Shown here piece after piece: positions 40,620 to 52,514 of a stretch of 64,000 nt of DNA. The stretch lies in NCBI GenBank assembly GCA_039090855.1, contig CM077011.1, forward strand, positions 136,836,749-136,900,748. The letters run 5' to 3'. Source of the stretch: Macrothele yani. Taxonomy: Eukaryota > Arthropoda > Arachnida > Araneae > Macrothelidae. The notes below the pieces were generated by a model, which ran no database searches, was not told where the DNA came from, and saw nothing but the letters and a program-made list of their open reading frames with translations. Made by a program: the position numbers and the translations under genes. The stretch's first letter is position 1. Every line of letters begins with the position of its first letter.

Positions 40620-41955
40620 ATCTAGCACAGAGGTGCATTTAGAGGAGGCCTTGCCCCCTCCCCGGAAAATGTTTTTTTTTGGTTAAAATGTGACTTACAT
40701 TAGAGAAAAATTCCTTAATTTTATAAAAATGTAGTATCAATTTACATTAGGAAAAAAAATGCTTTAATTTTTCATTAACTTTAATTTTGTTTCAGATGGT
40801 GGATTTCAAAAACTTCCTTTTTTCGCCCCCTCCGAAGAAAAATTCTATATACATCCCTGATATAGTAATTACTTCTTCAAACATTTCAGGAATAACAAAC
40901 TTTTTCCAGTAAAGGAGGGGGAGGGGGATCCGCAGGCTTGAAATTTTTATGTATTAAAATTTTTATGTATTAAAATCTTTATCCTGAATCATGATTCCCA
41001 GACAATTAGGTATGATTAGTCTACTTACATATTTTGAAGAATATCATGCGTCGTAATACACTTTTAATAACATAAACTATAACTAGTACTGTTTGAACAA
41101 ATATTTAAAATAATATAATTGGAGATTAAAAATGAACTTTCAGAAGACAAAATTGATGTTCAATGCTTTTACAAGAAATGAAGATTTATCAACTGATGGA
41201 GAAAAGCTGGAGATAACAGACACATACGTTTATCTTGGACATCAGATATCAAGTGATGGTCACATTGATGAAGAAATTAATCGGCGTACAAAACTTGCCT
41301 GGAGAGCTTTTGGAAGAAACAGCATAATTTTCAAGAGCAATATGCCATTATGTCTTAAAAGAAAAGTGTTTGATCAATGCATCCTTCCAGTGCTTACGTA
41401 TGGTGCAGAGACGTGGACCTTTACTAAAAGAGACATACAAAGGCTGCAGACAACTCAAAGAAGCATGGAGAGGTGCATGCTTGGTGTAACCAGGAGAGAT
41501 AAGAACAGGAACTCGTGGATCCGAAAAATGACAAGAGTGGAAGACATCATGATCAGAGTTAAATCCCTGAAATGGCAATGGGCTGGACATACTGCCAGAA
41601 GGACAGACCATCGATGGACAGCCAAAATTTTAGATAGGATTCCAAGGGACAGGAAAAGACCCAGAAGAAGACCACATGGGAGATGGGTGGATGAAATTTG
41701 AAAATATGCGGGAGTGACATGGGGGAGACTGGCACGAGACTTGGGGAGACCTTCGTCCAGCAGTGGATTGATAATGGTTGACAATGATGATGATGATGAT
41801 GAATTGGAGAAATATTTGTAGCCTGAAAAGAAACAAAACTTCCTTTTTTTCATAGCCTGAATTTATCAAAATTTGGTTCGGTTATCTAAAATGTCTCCGG
41901 GGGGGGGGTGCCGGAAAGGCTTCGCCACCTGGATGTATACCTGAAAAACAAACAC
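40620..41955 (+). mobile_element. Unknown non-autonomous repeat, copy A (split by an RTE)
   Basis: Apart from the RTE at 41126-41801, the sequence 40665-41955 matches 42210-42254 plus 45425-46040 segment by segment. It runs from 'ggttaaaatgtgacttacatt' and 'gatggtggatttcaaaaact', through 'aattggagaaatatttgtag', to 'ggcttcgcc.cctggatgtat'. The outer ends are loosely inverted: CAGAGGTGCATTTAGAGGAG on the left, CAGGTATACATCCAGGTGG reading inward from the right. That suggests a hAT-like non-autonomous DNA element. No protein is encoded by the unit itself. Confidence 0.65.
41126..41801 (+). pseudogene. RTE-type LINE, severely 5'-truncated, with 9-bp target duplication
   Basis: AATTGGAGA is duplicated at 41117-41125 and 41802-41810. 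The insert begins inside the RT (MNFQKTKLMFNAFTRN) and keeps YLGHQI, VLTYGAETW, WAGHTARRTDHRW and RRPHGRWVDEI before a TGA, then ends GATGATGATGATGAT. The matching uninterrupted site is at 45858-45880 in copy B of the host repeat. Confidence 0.93.
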
Positions 41956-42209
41956 TGCCCCCCCCCCCGCCCCCGACAGGTTTTCTGAGTCAGCGCATGC
42001 TCTGAGACAATTTGCAGACTTGTAGTTTGAAAACCCTGAAATCTTTTGTTGAGTTGTAGATCATAAACATTTTTATAAAGAATTACATTAATTATTGCAA
42101 TTAAGAAAAGTCGAAATTACGGAAACTTTATATTATATGACAGATAACCAATTTCTGGGGAGTCGTGGCCACAAAGCGGTCAAAAACGCAATTTTTATAT
42201 GGAAAATGT

Positions 42210-45200
42210 TTCTTTTTTTTTTCTTTTTTTGGTTAAAATGCGACTTACATTAGAAGGGATGTAAGGTCAGGTGATGCGTAACATCACAGCCTCTCCTTGA
42301 CAAATGTCAACCCCGCCTTCTCGTGGTACATCCTGTTCCCACTAAAGGGGCTCTGACGACCGCCAATAACGGTATAACTATACCATCGGGATTAGAGGAA
42401 ATTCTATCCCACACTCACCAACCCGCTTGGCCAGCGTGGTGAGTTATGGCCAAACCCCTCCAAAATGACTCCACAACTTAAATCTTGGCCCTCAGTCTCC
42501 GGCAGCTGGAATGTACCTGGTCAAGGTAGCGGCCAGTGCGACATGAAGGCAGAGGGTGCTAAGAATCCCCGCAGGATCGGACTAGGCTGCCATCTGATGC
42601 TGACCTTGGCTACGTATAACGGACGCTCCCTATCTTCTGATTCAAGACTTCTTGAATTGGAAGAGGAACTACAAAGGATCAAGTGGGACATCGTCGGGCT
42701 AAGTGAGGTAAGGAGAAAAGGAGAAGATCTCATTGAACTGAAAAGTGGACATCTCTTCTACTATTGTGGGACAGATACTGGCAGAACTAGTGGTGTTGGA
42801 TTTATAATAAACAAGAAACTGAAGGATAAAGTTGTAGAAGTTGAAAGTTCCTCTGACAGAGCTGCACGACTCGTTATCCAACTCTCGAGAAGATACCAGG
42901 CTCAGATTATTCAAACTTATGCACCCACCACAAGTCACCCTGAAGAAGAAATTGAAGAATTTTATGAGGAAATTCGTCATCTAAATAATAAAGGTAAACA
43001 TCACTTAAAGATAGTTATGGGAGATTTCAATGCAAAAATAGGGCAACAGCAACAGAATGAAACTTCAGTAGGTAAATTCGGTCACGGCAACAGAAACCAG
43101 CATGGAAATACTCTCGTAGAGTTTGCAGAGGCAGAAGGGTTTTTCATCTTGAACTCCTTTTTCAAGAAAACGCCACACAGGAAATGGACATGGAGACATC
43201 CAAATGGGATGACAAGTGAAATTGATTTTATTATGTGTAACAAAAAATTCGTCATAGAAGACTGCAGTGTGCTAAACAAGTTCAACACAGGTAGTGACCA
43301 TAGATTGGTGAGATGTAAAATGCACCTCAACACTAAACTCGAACGTAGCAAGCTCATAAGACAAACAAAATGTATTGGCATAACCAACCTTAAAAAACAC
43401 CATAATACCTTCAAGTTGGAACTGAAGAACAGATTCTCTGCTTTAGAAGGCCTAACATCGGAAGAAGAGGATATTTCTGAAGTTAACAGAAAAGTAACCA
43501 AAGCTCTTATGGAAACAGTAACAAAATTAGCTGGGTCTAAGAGCAAGTTGCATGTGAACAAATTATCAGGAAAAACCAAAATGTTGATGCAAAGAAGAAG
43601 AGAGATGAGGACAACTAAAGAAGATGTGACTTCCAAAGTGGAATATATAGAGCTATGCAAGACAGTACGAAAAAGTATCACTGAAGACGTAAGGAAATTC
43701 AACTGTGAACTAGTAAGGAAAGCAATTGAAAACAACCAAAGCCTAAAGATAGCAAAGGGACATCTTGGTAAGGGAAGAAAACAGATTATGGCACTGAGAA
43801 AAGAAGATGGTTCTGTAACAAGAAATAGAGGCAAAATTTTGACAAGAGTAAAAGATTTCTACTCCAAATTATATGAAAGGGATGATACATGTACTCCAGA
43901 CATCATGAAAGGTACCAGTACCAGAGTTCTTCCAGTCCTCCCAGCAGAAGTTGCACATGCAATCAAGAACATGAAGCGGGGAAAAGCTCCAGGAGAAGAT
44001 GGAATTACTGTAGACATCATACAAGAAGCAAGTGGAGAAATCGAAACAGTACTCGCCCAAATTTTCACTCGATGCCTTAATGAAGGGAAAATTCCTGAGG
44101 ATTGGAACAACGCTACAATGATCTTGCTACATAAAAAAGGTGACATTGAGGATCTCAGGAACTACAGACCTATCAGAGGTTTATAAAATCTTCACTAAAA
44201 TTCTTTCACACCGCTTAAAGGTGACACTGGACATGACTCATCCGAGAGAACAAGCTGGATTCAGGAGTGGCTACAGCACAATAGATCATATCCACATATT
44301 GAGAGAACTAATTGAAAGAAGCGAGGGAATATGAACTTCCATTGTGCATGGCTTTTATCGATTATGAAAAAGCCTTTGATTCGGTGAAACCATCAGCAGT
44401 TGCAATGGCTCTGAAATCCTGCGGTATTGAAGATGCATACATTAATATTATTAATAACATCTATGGAAATGCAAGTGCAAAGATTCGGCTGTTTGAAAAT
44501 ACAACACACATAATAATTGGAAAGGGAGTGAGACAAGGTGACACCATATCTCTGAAGCTCTTTTAATGCTACATTGGAAAATGTCTTTCAATCACTGAAC
44601 TGGGAAAACAAAGGGATAAAGATTAATGGAGATTATCTAACCCACCTTCATTTTGCTGATGAGTCATTTTTGCAACTACCCCATCAGAGCTGCAGAGTAT
44701 GATCCAGGAACTTGCTGACAAGAGTAAAGAAGTGGGATTAAAATTGAACTTTCAGAAGACAAAAGTGATGTTCAATACTTTTACAAGAAATGAAGATTTA
44801 TCGATTGATGGAGAAAAGCTGGAGATAACAGACACGTACATTTATCTTGGACAGCAGATATCAAGTGAGGGTCACATTGATGAAGAAATTAATCGGCGTA
44901 CAAAACTTGCCTGGAGAGCTTTTGGAAGAAACAGCATAATTTTCAAGAGCAATATGCCATTATGTCTTAAAAGAAAAGTGTTTGATCAATGCATCCTTCC
45001 AGTGCTTACGTATGGTGCAGAGACGTGGACCTTAACTAAAAGAGACATACAAAGGCTGCCGACAACTCAAAGAAGCATGGAGAGGTTCATGCTTGGTGTA
45101 ACCAGGAGAGATAAGAAGAGCAACTCGTGGATCCGAAAAATGACAAGAGTGGAAGACATCATGATCAGAGTTAAATCCCTGAAATGGCAATGGGCTGGAC

Positions 45201-46040
45201 ATACTGCCAGAAGGACACCATCGATGGACAGCCGAAATTTTAGATTGGATTCCAAGGGACTGGAAAAGACCCAGAAGAAGACCAGATGGAAGATGGGTGG
45301 ATGAAATTCAAAAGTATGCGGGAGTGACATGGAGGAGACTGGCACAAAACAGACCGGAGTGAGGGAAACTTAGGGAGACCTTCTTCCAGCAGTGGATCGA
45401 TAATGGTTGATGATGATGATGATGACATTAGAAAAAAATGCCTTTATTTTATAAAAATGTATCAATGTACATTAGAAAAAAAAATGCTTTAATTTTTCCG
45501 TAACTTTAATTTTGTTTCATATGGTGGAATTCAAAAAACTTCCTTTTTTCGCCCCCTCCGAAGAAAAATTCTATATACATCCCTGATATAGTAATTACTT
45601 CTTAAAACATTTCAGGAATAACAACAAACTTTTTCCAGTAAAGGAGGACGAGGAAGTGGGGGGGGGGGGTCCGCAGGCTTGAAATTTCCATCTATTAAAA
45701 TGCATTCAACGCACTCTTCATCCTGAATCACGATTCCCAGACAATTAGGTATGATTAGTCTACTTATATATTTTGAAGAATGTCATACGTTGTAATACAC
45801 TTTTAATAAAATAAAGTATAACTAGCCAGTACCATTTGAACAAATATTAAAAAAAATATAATTGGAGAAATATTTGTAGCATAAAAAGAAATGAAACTTC
45901 CTTTTTCATCATAGCTTGAATTTATTAAAATTTAATTTATTAAAATTTGGTTCAGTAACCTAAAATGTTTCGGGAGGGGGGGGGGGGTCGTTTCCGGGAA
46001 GGCTTCGCCTCCCTGGATGTATGACTAAAAGAAACACTGG
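42210..46040 (+). mobile_element. Unknown non-autonomous repeat, copy B (split by an RTE)
   Basis: Copy B starts at the 'ggaaaatgttt..ggttaaaatgcgacttacatt' segment, is interrupted by the RTE at 42255-45424, and resumes at 45425 to end near AAACACTG at 46039. It lacks the first 40 bp of copy A. G-runs at about 45658-45669 and 45975-45987 replace shorter runs in copy A. The LTR element that follows starts right at its end. Confidence 0.65.
42255..45424 (+). mobile_element. RTE-type LINE, near full length, inactive
   Basis: ACATTAGA flanks both sides (42247-42254 and 45425-45432). The 3.17-kb element has a 5' leader of about 210 nt, then a long frame from 42465 with an apurinic-type endonuclease: LATYNGRSL, VGLSEVRRK, IQTYAPTT, IVMGDFNAKIG, RKWTWRHPNG and GSDHRLVR. 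After a basic linker comes the RT start, APGEDGIT and IPEDWNNATMILLHKKGD. A small deletion at about 44178 removes part of the NYRPISLL region and shifts frame. Later breaks are near 44320, 44560 and 44660. The RT resumes as AFIDYEKAFDSV, GVRQGDTIS, then YLGQQI and VLTYGAETW to 45304. It ends with a GATGAT tail. Confidence 0.93.
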
Positions 46041-46041
46041 T

Positions 46042-49000
46042 TGTGTGTTTCTTTAAGTCACCATCATTGTGCCTTTTGCTGCAGTGTTCTGTGCGCGTGT
46101 AGGTTCACCGAGAGAGCGACAGTGAATTAGTGCCATCTCAGTTCAGCGTTGTGTCACCGTGGTAATCTTTCAAACTGGATTATACACTGTACGAATCATT
46201 AAGTACATTTGTTAATCGCACTATCTCGCTGGTTACAGAACATTCGTTCAGACTGCAATAGGCAGCAATCCTACACGGTATGCTGATCAAATTAAATATA
46301 ATTCCAGTATGCAATCAGTCGATGGTGTGCAGGTATAATCGGTGATAAGTAGTAGCCGATGGGTTACAGTAGAAATCGAGGCTACTCGATAGATAACACA
46401 TTTTCGTTACATTTACAAGTGGCGCCTTTACATTATCTAATCCTTTAGTGGTTTTTTTTAATGGTTTAAATTAAATGTGTCGCTTGTGTCAACCCTTAGT
46501 TGAGTATGTTATTTTGAGTATCGCGGTAATTTGATTTTCTTTTTATTGGTCAATTTTTTTAATTAAGCTCTCGCCTAACACACAGGGTTTCGGCGTTAAA
46601 CGAACCCTTTAATTAGTAATTCTGTTTGATAAATTTTAATGCTAACCTCCGGGGTCTCACCCAATTTCAGTCCCGCTATAAGGGGCGGGTTTACAGTTGG
46701 GTCAACCTGGGCCATGGCCCAGGGCACTGCACATAGAAGGGCGCCAAAATTTTGAGAATACATGTGGCACAAGAGTTTTTATCGCAAAAAAAAAAAAAAA
46801 AAAAAAAAAGAGAATGAAATGGGATTTTTCATTTCTACACATTATAAACTGAGTAGTATAATACCTTTAATTCTTAAGAAAATATTAAATGGTCTTAGTA
46901 CATTCGCGTGTTTAATTATTAAAAATATTAATTCATTTTGAAAGTGAGTTCCGTAAGACTCAGAAGCCTCCGAGGAAGTTATCTAAAACTCAGAAGAGGG
47001 CGGAGAGGGGGAGCATTTCTTTTATAGAGCTCGCAGACAACGGGAAACAAGAGTAGGAAAGGGGCACTGCACTGGCGCATAATTTTTACAAGGCATTGAA
47101 AAATCTGAGAGTGAGGACAGCCATGGGATGTGGGTTGAAAGACCAGAATCGGACTCCATGAATTCAAGGCCCCAGGGTATTGTGGGTGACAAGAGAGAGC
47201 GGAGTACTGGTTAGCCTGATTGGTTAGAATGCATCCGAATTCAGCTTATGACACCAGCTGCCTGCTTTGGGATTCCCCCTCCTCCCCTCGTAAGTTTACA
47301 TGTGTGTTTTCATTCTCGCTTTGTTCTTTTGGGGGAAATCATTACTACTAATCATCAGCGAAAATGTCGACTACGAAGTTTTCTTGATGCGAAAATAGAA
47401 AAGAAAGCTTAAAAAGACTGAAAAAGAAAGGCAACTTTAAAAAATATACCAAAACTAAAAAACTTTTTTAAACCGGCAGAAGATGACACAGTAAGTGAAA
47501 AGAAAATGCAGTGTTTGGTTGCAAGATCTACCGATGACGAAGTGAAGGAGCCAACTGAACAAGAACTAATTCGAAGGATGTATGTGAAGATTTCATTTCA
47601 TTAATGGTCTTATCAGTCACTGACGCAATAGTTAAAGAGTTGAAGTCGAGCAAATATTACTCTATTATTATAGACTCCACTCCAGATTTGTCAAAAGTTG
47701 ACTGTTATTTTTCGTTATGTTCTGAAAAATGGACAACCAGTGGAACGATTTACTTGTTCTTTGCCCAACACTGGTCATACAGCAGAAAACATGGAGAAGG
47801 CTTTATTGAAGCTGTTACAAGATTTAAAAATAGAAAAGAAAAGACTGCAGAGGCCAAAGTTATGACAATGCGAGAAATAATGTCTGGTGAATATTCGGGT
47901 CTTCAAGCTCGATTAAAAAGTCATAACAGTTTAGCCTACTATATTCCATGCGCAGCACACTCTCTTCATTTGGTTGGGAAATCCGCAGCGGGATGCGGCC
48001 TTGAAGCTACATCTTTTTTTATGTTCGTATAGGAAATATACAACTTTTGGTCATCTTCATCACATAGGTGGCAAATCTTGAAGACAAGTCTTCAAGATAG
48101 TTCTAAGCTCCACAGCGAATCTGGATCGCAATCGCCACTTCTTGTACCCAGAAGGTTATGTGAAACCCGATGGTCAGCAAATGTTGATGCATGCAAAGCC
48201 TTACGCTCTAGTTATTAATGCATTAGAGATGCACTTCAAGACTTTACAGAAAACACCGGTGAAAAATTAGAAGCAGAGGGATTATTAAGTAAGGTGAATT
48301 TGTTAGAAATGGACATTCTCTTAGAGCTTTGGAGTGATATTTTACAAAGAATTGATACTGTAGTTGCAATAAAACACTGCAGAAAGTGAATATTGACCTT
48401 TCAGTTGCTGTAGAACTGTATGATTTACTTATTAAATATTTAAGTGTTCTCTGGAATAAATTTGACAAGTATGAAGAAGATGTAAAACTGTTGTCTCAGT
48501 GCGACGGATATACGAAAAATGTTACTAGAACCCGTCGGATAAAACTACAATTTCAAGAGATGAATGGCAATAAAGAACCTGTTTTCACTGGAAAGGAACA
48601 TTTGCGTTTTTCGTACGATCATTGATAACTTTGTGCAGCAGTTGAAACGTCGACGAGAAGCGTATTCCGATGTAGATAGCATGTTTGGGTTTCGAACGCA
48701 ATTATCAGATGTTGATGAGAGAACAGTATCTCAAAGGGCAAAAAAATCTACTGACAGTTTACTCTCAAGCTTTAGGCCCAGAATTTGAACAAGAATGTCT
48801 TCATTTCCAGAAATTTTGGAATAATTTAGATAGACAAGCAGTGATAGACTCATGTGTTAGTGTTTCTGTTGAGGATTTGTTGAAACTGATTAGGGAAAAA
48901 AGAATTGATTCAACTTTTCCGAACATTGATGGTATCCTAAGGATTTACCTATGCATACCCATCACTAATGCTTCTGGACAAAGAAGTTTCTCTCTTTTGA

Positions 49001-49772
49001 AAATCATCCACAATTATTTGAGGACATCTAGTTCTCAATAAAGAACGAGTACACTGGCAACTTTGTCACTTAATTCGAACATTGCAGAAACATTAACATT
49101 TGATGATATAGTAGAGGATTTCGCCACAAAGAAATCGAGAAAAAGAATCTTTTAGCGGAGAGTAATTTTACTATATATAGGTTATGTTCATTCATTTCTT
49201 CTATCTCTCAATCACTTAATCGATATACAATAAACCATTGCAATAAACATTGGTAGCAGCACTATCATTATGTTTTTAAAAAAATCTAAAATTATTGTTG
49301 TATACGTTGTAAATTTAAATCCAAAATTTTGCAAGCAAATGTTTCAGAAGTGTGTTAAAAAAAACAATTTTATTTGTAAATATAAAAATTTACTGTGAAA
49401 TGATGTTTTAAAATTATGCGAATTAAACTTGTGAGAAAACGACATTTATAAATTTTTGCTTCAGTGCCCAGTTTTAAATAATACATGAGCTAAAACTTTT
49501 ACAGGGTTGGGTAGTTCTTGAGAATATGCTGATTCTTTGTGTGATAAAAAATCTATATGTAATATGTAATTTAAATATGAAATTCTAATCGGCCTCAAAT
49601 TTCTTACAATAAGTTTGCTTAGGGGCGTCTGATTTTTCTTGGCCCAGGGCGCTGTAATGCTTAAACCCGCCCCTGCCCGCTACCAATCTAAAGTTTTAAA
49701 GTAATAATTTGTTTCTTTTATTTGTGTGTGTGTGTGTGTGGGGGGGTGTACAGTCACCCCCGGAGTGTAACA
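46042..49772 (+). repeat. 5' LTR of a Gypsy-type element, split by a hAT
   Basis: The LTR appears to run from TGTGTGTTTC at 46042 to GTGTAACA at 49765-49772, about 730 bp once the hAT at 46680-49675 and its duplication are removed. A TTTGGTGGCCGCGG string lies three bases after the end, as expected for a tRNA primer-binding site ending in TGG. The left edge is placed where similarity to the preceding repeat stops. No 3' LTR occurs in the window, so the LTR pair cannot be compared. Confidence 0.65.
46680..49675 (+). mobile_element. hAT transposon inside the LTR, with 8-bp target duplication
   Basis: The ends are AGGGGCGGGTTTA and its inverse TAAACCCGCCCCT. The 8-bp flanks CCCGCTAT (46672-46679) and CCCGCTAC (49676-49683) differ at one base, fitting hAT. 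Shared sub-terminal 'ggcccagggc' strings support the borders. The transposase reads in broken frames: KKKGNFKKYTK (47430-), KYYSIIIDSTPDLSK (47655-), PCAAHSLHLVGKSAA (47950-), RRLCETRWSANVDACKAL (48148-), and the C-terminal dimerisation block GQRSFSLLKIIHNYLRTSS (48975-49035). It is of the ZMYM1-like hAT type. Stops and frameshifts inactivate it. Confidence 0.93.
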
Positions 49773-49880
49773 TTATTTGGTGGCCGCGGTCGGGATACCG
49801 CTAGGCGTATGCAGTATTATTCCACTGCAACGACGAGAGAAATCTGAGGCAAGAATTTTTTTTTTTTTCAAAATTCTAAA

Positions 49881-50802
49881 TTGAAATTTGGGGCGCTTTA
49901 TGCTCACAAAACAGAAAGTAGAAGACCAGTCAGTATGGAAGAACTGAAACAGTTATTGATAGATGTAAGGGATTCAATGAACGAGAAAAACGCTGAGCTT
50001 GAGGAACAATTAAGAGGTCAGAAAGAGATCACAACTCAACTGAAAGACTTGGCACTTCAGCTTAAGGCACTACGGACCATGTCGAGGCGTCACTAAAAGC
50101 TCAGTCCGATAAATTTCAAGCATCATTTGCAGAGTAGACGAGACAGATCACAGAGCAGTTAAGCGCGGTAACAGAAAATGTTACTGAAAAGTTAACGTCT
50201 TTTTCGCGTGATTGAGAAGAAAAGCTAAAAATTCAAGAAGAATATCCAAATTAAAACTGCGCGAAGCCAGAGAGCTCTTAAAGGTAACATACTTAAATAA
50301 CACGCGGAATAAGGAGATAACCACGGAGATATTCCATCTTGGGGAAAACTTAAATGTTGAGGTCGCAGGAGTTAAGAAGCAAGTTAATGAGATTTTGATA
50401 GTACATGATACGATGCAGGACACATATCGGACGCTGAAGGGGGAAAATGAATCAGTAAAGCGACAACAAATCGAAAGCGGACAACAGGAGGGGAGCCAGG
50501 GGGATCTAGAAGAAAAAATAAAGGCGCTCTAAAGGAAGATAGAAAACATGGAACCTCGCGTAGCTACAGGTCCAAGAGGGGAGTCAATTAAGCCGGTAGT
50601 AATGAAACCTAGCCCATTCGACGGAAAAACAAGTTGGTATGTATATAAAACTCAACTTGAAATGATTGCATTCATGAATAGCTGGGGCCCAAGAGAGATG
50701 GCCTGCGCCCTCGCGGGATCGTTAAGAAGTCAAGCCGCAGAGGTTCTCCAGACCCTTTCCGAAGAAAATAGGCTGAGATACCCGCTGTTATCGGCTGCGT
50801 TG
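49881..50802 (+). pseudogene. gag-like region of the Gypsy-type element, truncated
   Basis: Three successive frames (49881-50093, 50212-50529, 50548 onward) read like one gag protein. First comes a coiled-coil-rich start (EELKQLLIDVRDSMNEKN). The capsid part follows: KPSPFDGKTSWYVYKTQLEM, WGPREMACALAGSLRSQA and LSEENRLRYPLLSAALE. This 'FDGK..W..YK.QLE' text is typical of invertebrate Gypsy gag. The frame stops matching at 50802, where PLE sequence begins; no protease, RT or integrase is present. The LTR and primer-binding site lie just upstream. Confidence 0.75.
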
Positions 50803-51090
50803 GAAGGGCTGTGGGCTTCCGATTCACAGATTAGTACATTTTGCCGGTGTAGATATATCTTTCAATCTTGAAGTCCAAATAAGAGAGGTTACCCTTTTGT
50901 TAAAGTTCAACAGTGAATGTTATAGAAGATAACTGCGGGGACATGTGTTCAGCAAAAATATTCAATTCGGCAGGGTCGTAGTCCCAAAATAGCAAGACAT
51001 CGTCCACATATCTAGTATAAAAAACATGGACGTGGTTCAAAATCACAAAGCGCCTTATCTTCAATGTGCTGAAGTAGGATCTCAGCTTCA
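50803..51090 (-). pseudogene. Penelope-like RT fragment, antisense
   Basis: On the minus strand: HVFYTRYVDDVLLFWDYDPA carries the catalytic YVDD (about 51035-50975), followed by HMSPQLSSITFTVEL, a stop, QKGNLSYLDFKIER and NRKPTALP, the normal order in PLE reverse transcriptases. It meets a sense-oriented PLE fragment head to head near 51085; about 70 bp around FKIER...RKPTA is present in both orientations. Confidence 0.8.
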
Positions 51091-51540
51091 AGATTGAAAG
51101 GGATACAACACCGTCAAAATACACTATTCTGTGTATCGAAAGCCCACAGCCCTTCCAGCTACGTATTATACCAGCGTCGTCCGCACACCCACCACAACTA
51201 CAAACTTGCTTCAATTAACTTTATGATAAGGCGAACTTACACCCATTCATGAAACTCCCAAAGACGTAGTTGCGAGCTTTCAAGGATTTTTAACATTGCT
51301 ATGGATTATGGTTTTTCTAGGTTTACCGTAACCAAAATTCTTAGAAAAATTCAAAGGAATTCTTCAACGACCCTTACGAGGGAAACACATCAACGTAAAT
51401 TCGTGGGCTCAATGACTTATCATCCAACTATTACACCCCTTTTAAAAAATTATGCTAGCGATTTGGAATTGAATTTGGAGTCCGAACAACTATTCTGGCA
51501 GAATTGCTTAAGAATGATAGCGACACCGTGCTAAATTCAT
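51085..51540 (+). pseudogene. Penelope-like RT fragment, sense
   Basis: Starting at KIERDTTP, the strand continues with VYRKPTALPATYYTS (51126-), then after breaks AMDYGFSRFTVTKILRKIQR (51298-) and MTYHPTITPLLKN (51412-), matching the thumb and linker of PLE proteins. It follows the point where the antisense fragment ends in the protein, so the two look like one element that was inverted or two abutting copies. Confidence 0.75.
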
Positions 51541-52043
51541 TTAAGGCAGGTATGTATAGTATCCCCCTTATAATGAATAAAATTCTCCGGCTGGACGTGT
51601 AGTGCAGGAAAGCTTACGTTAAGTCACGTTAGGGTTATTGAAAAGTTACTTGAAGTAGCTAAAGTGTGCTTAATCTTCAAAGTGCTAGAGTTTGTTTAGG
51701 TAAGACACGCACGTGCAATAAATTCCAAGAATATGGAATTTATTTTTACTCAGCGTTCCTCATTATCTTGAATATCAGTAATATAACTTCGGTTTTAGTA
51801 CATTAGTACCTTGAAGGCTCCTTATTACAGCGGTAAACACAATATACCCTGAACTTAACGTAAACACTCAATGAAATAGACTTAACGGCCAGACAGAGGT
51901 CTGACAATAAAATGAACTAAGAAAACGTACTCACTTTTAACCTTTTATTGGGGAGCTCCTGGTATTACTCAAATACACACTCCAAAATAACATAACTACT
52001 GATAGTCCGAACTTTCGTAATATCGTAGAAACGTAGGTAAATC
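51541..52043. other. Non-coding PLE-flanking sequence
   Basis: No open frame with a family signature. It separates the RT fragment from the tandem duplication and may be PLE untranslated sequence. Confidence 0.4.
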
Positions 52044-52461
52044 GCATATCAATAATCAGGAAGAACCTATCACATATAAAACGAAGCTCTTTGGTATACT
52101 TGAGCGCGCCTATATATACTGCATACCACCACGTCATGACTTACACTCGTTGCCACATATAATTCAGCGGGAGAAACAACATCTCGTTAAGTGAGAAGAT
52201 AATTTGCATAGGAAAATAAAATAACAAGAGATAGTAAAATCAAAAAGAAACTGCATATCAATAATCAGGAAGAACCTATCACATATAAAACGAAGCTCTT
52301 TGGTATACTTGAGCGCGCCTATATATACTGCATACCACCACGTCATGACTTACACTCGTTGCCACATATAATTCAGCGGGAGAAACAACATCTCGTTAAG
52401 TGAGAAGATAATTTGCATAGGAAAATAAAATAACAAGAGATAGTAAAATCAAAAAGAAACT
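52044..52461 (+). repeat. Perfect tandem duplication, 209-bp unit, two copies
   Basis: Copy 1, 52044-52252, and copy 2, 52253-52461, both begin GCATATCAATAATCAGGAAG and end AAAAGAAACT. I found no difference between them. Each contains a TATATATACTGC block and, on the minus strand, a start reading MTWWYAVYIGALKYTKELRF that I do not recognise. Confidence 0.95.
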
Positions 52462-52514
52462 GAATCTAGAGTATACGTTACACCCTCAGAAATATGAAAG
52501 ATGAAAATCTTACA

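Noticed and set aside
43082..43834. Long 250-codon frame on the minus strand
   Set aside because: It is the antisense of the RTE endonuclease/linker frame and has no motif of its own.
46042..50802. Endogenous virus with an envelope gene
   Set aside because: Only an LTR, a primer-binding site and a gag-like part are present, with no pol or env, so a truncated LTR retrotransposon is the simpler reading.
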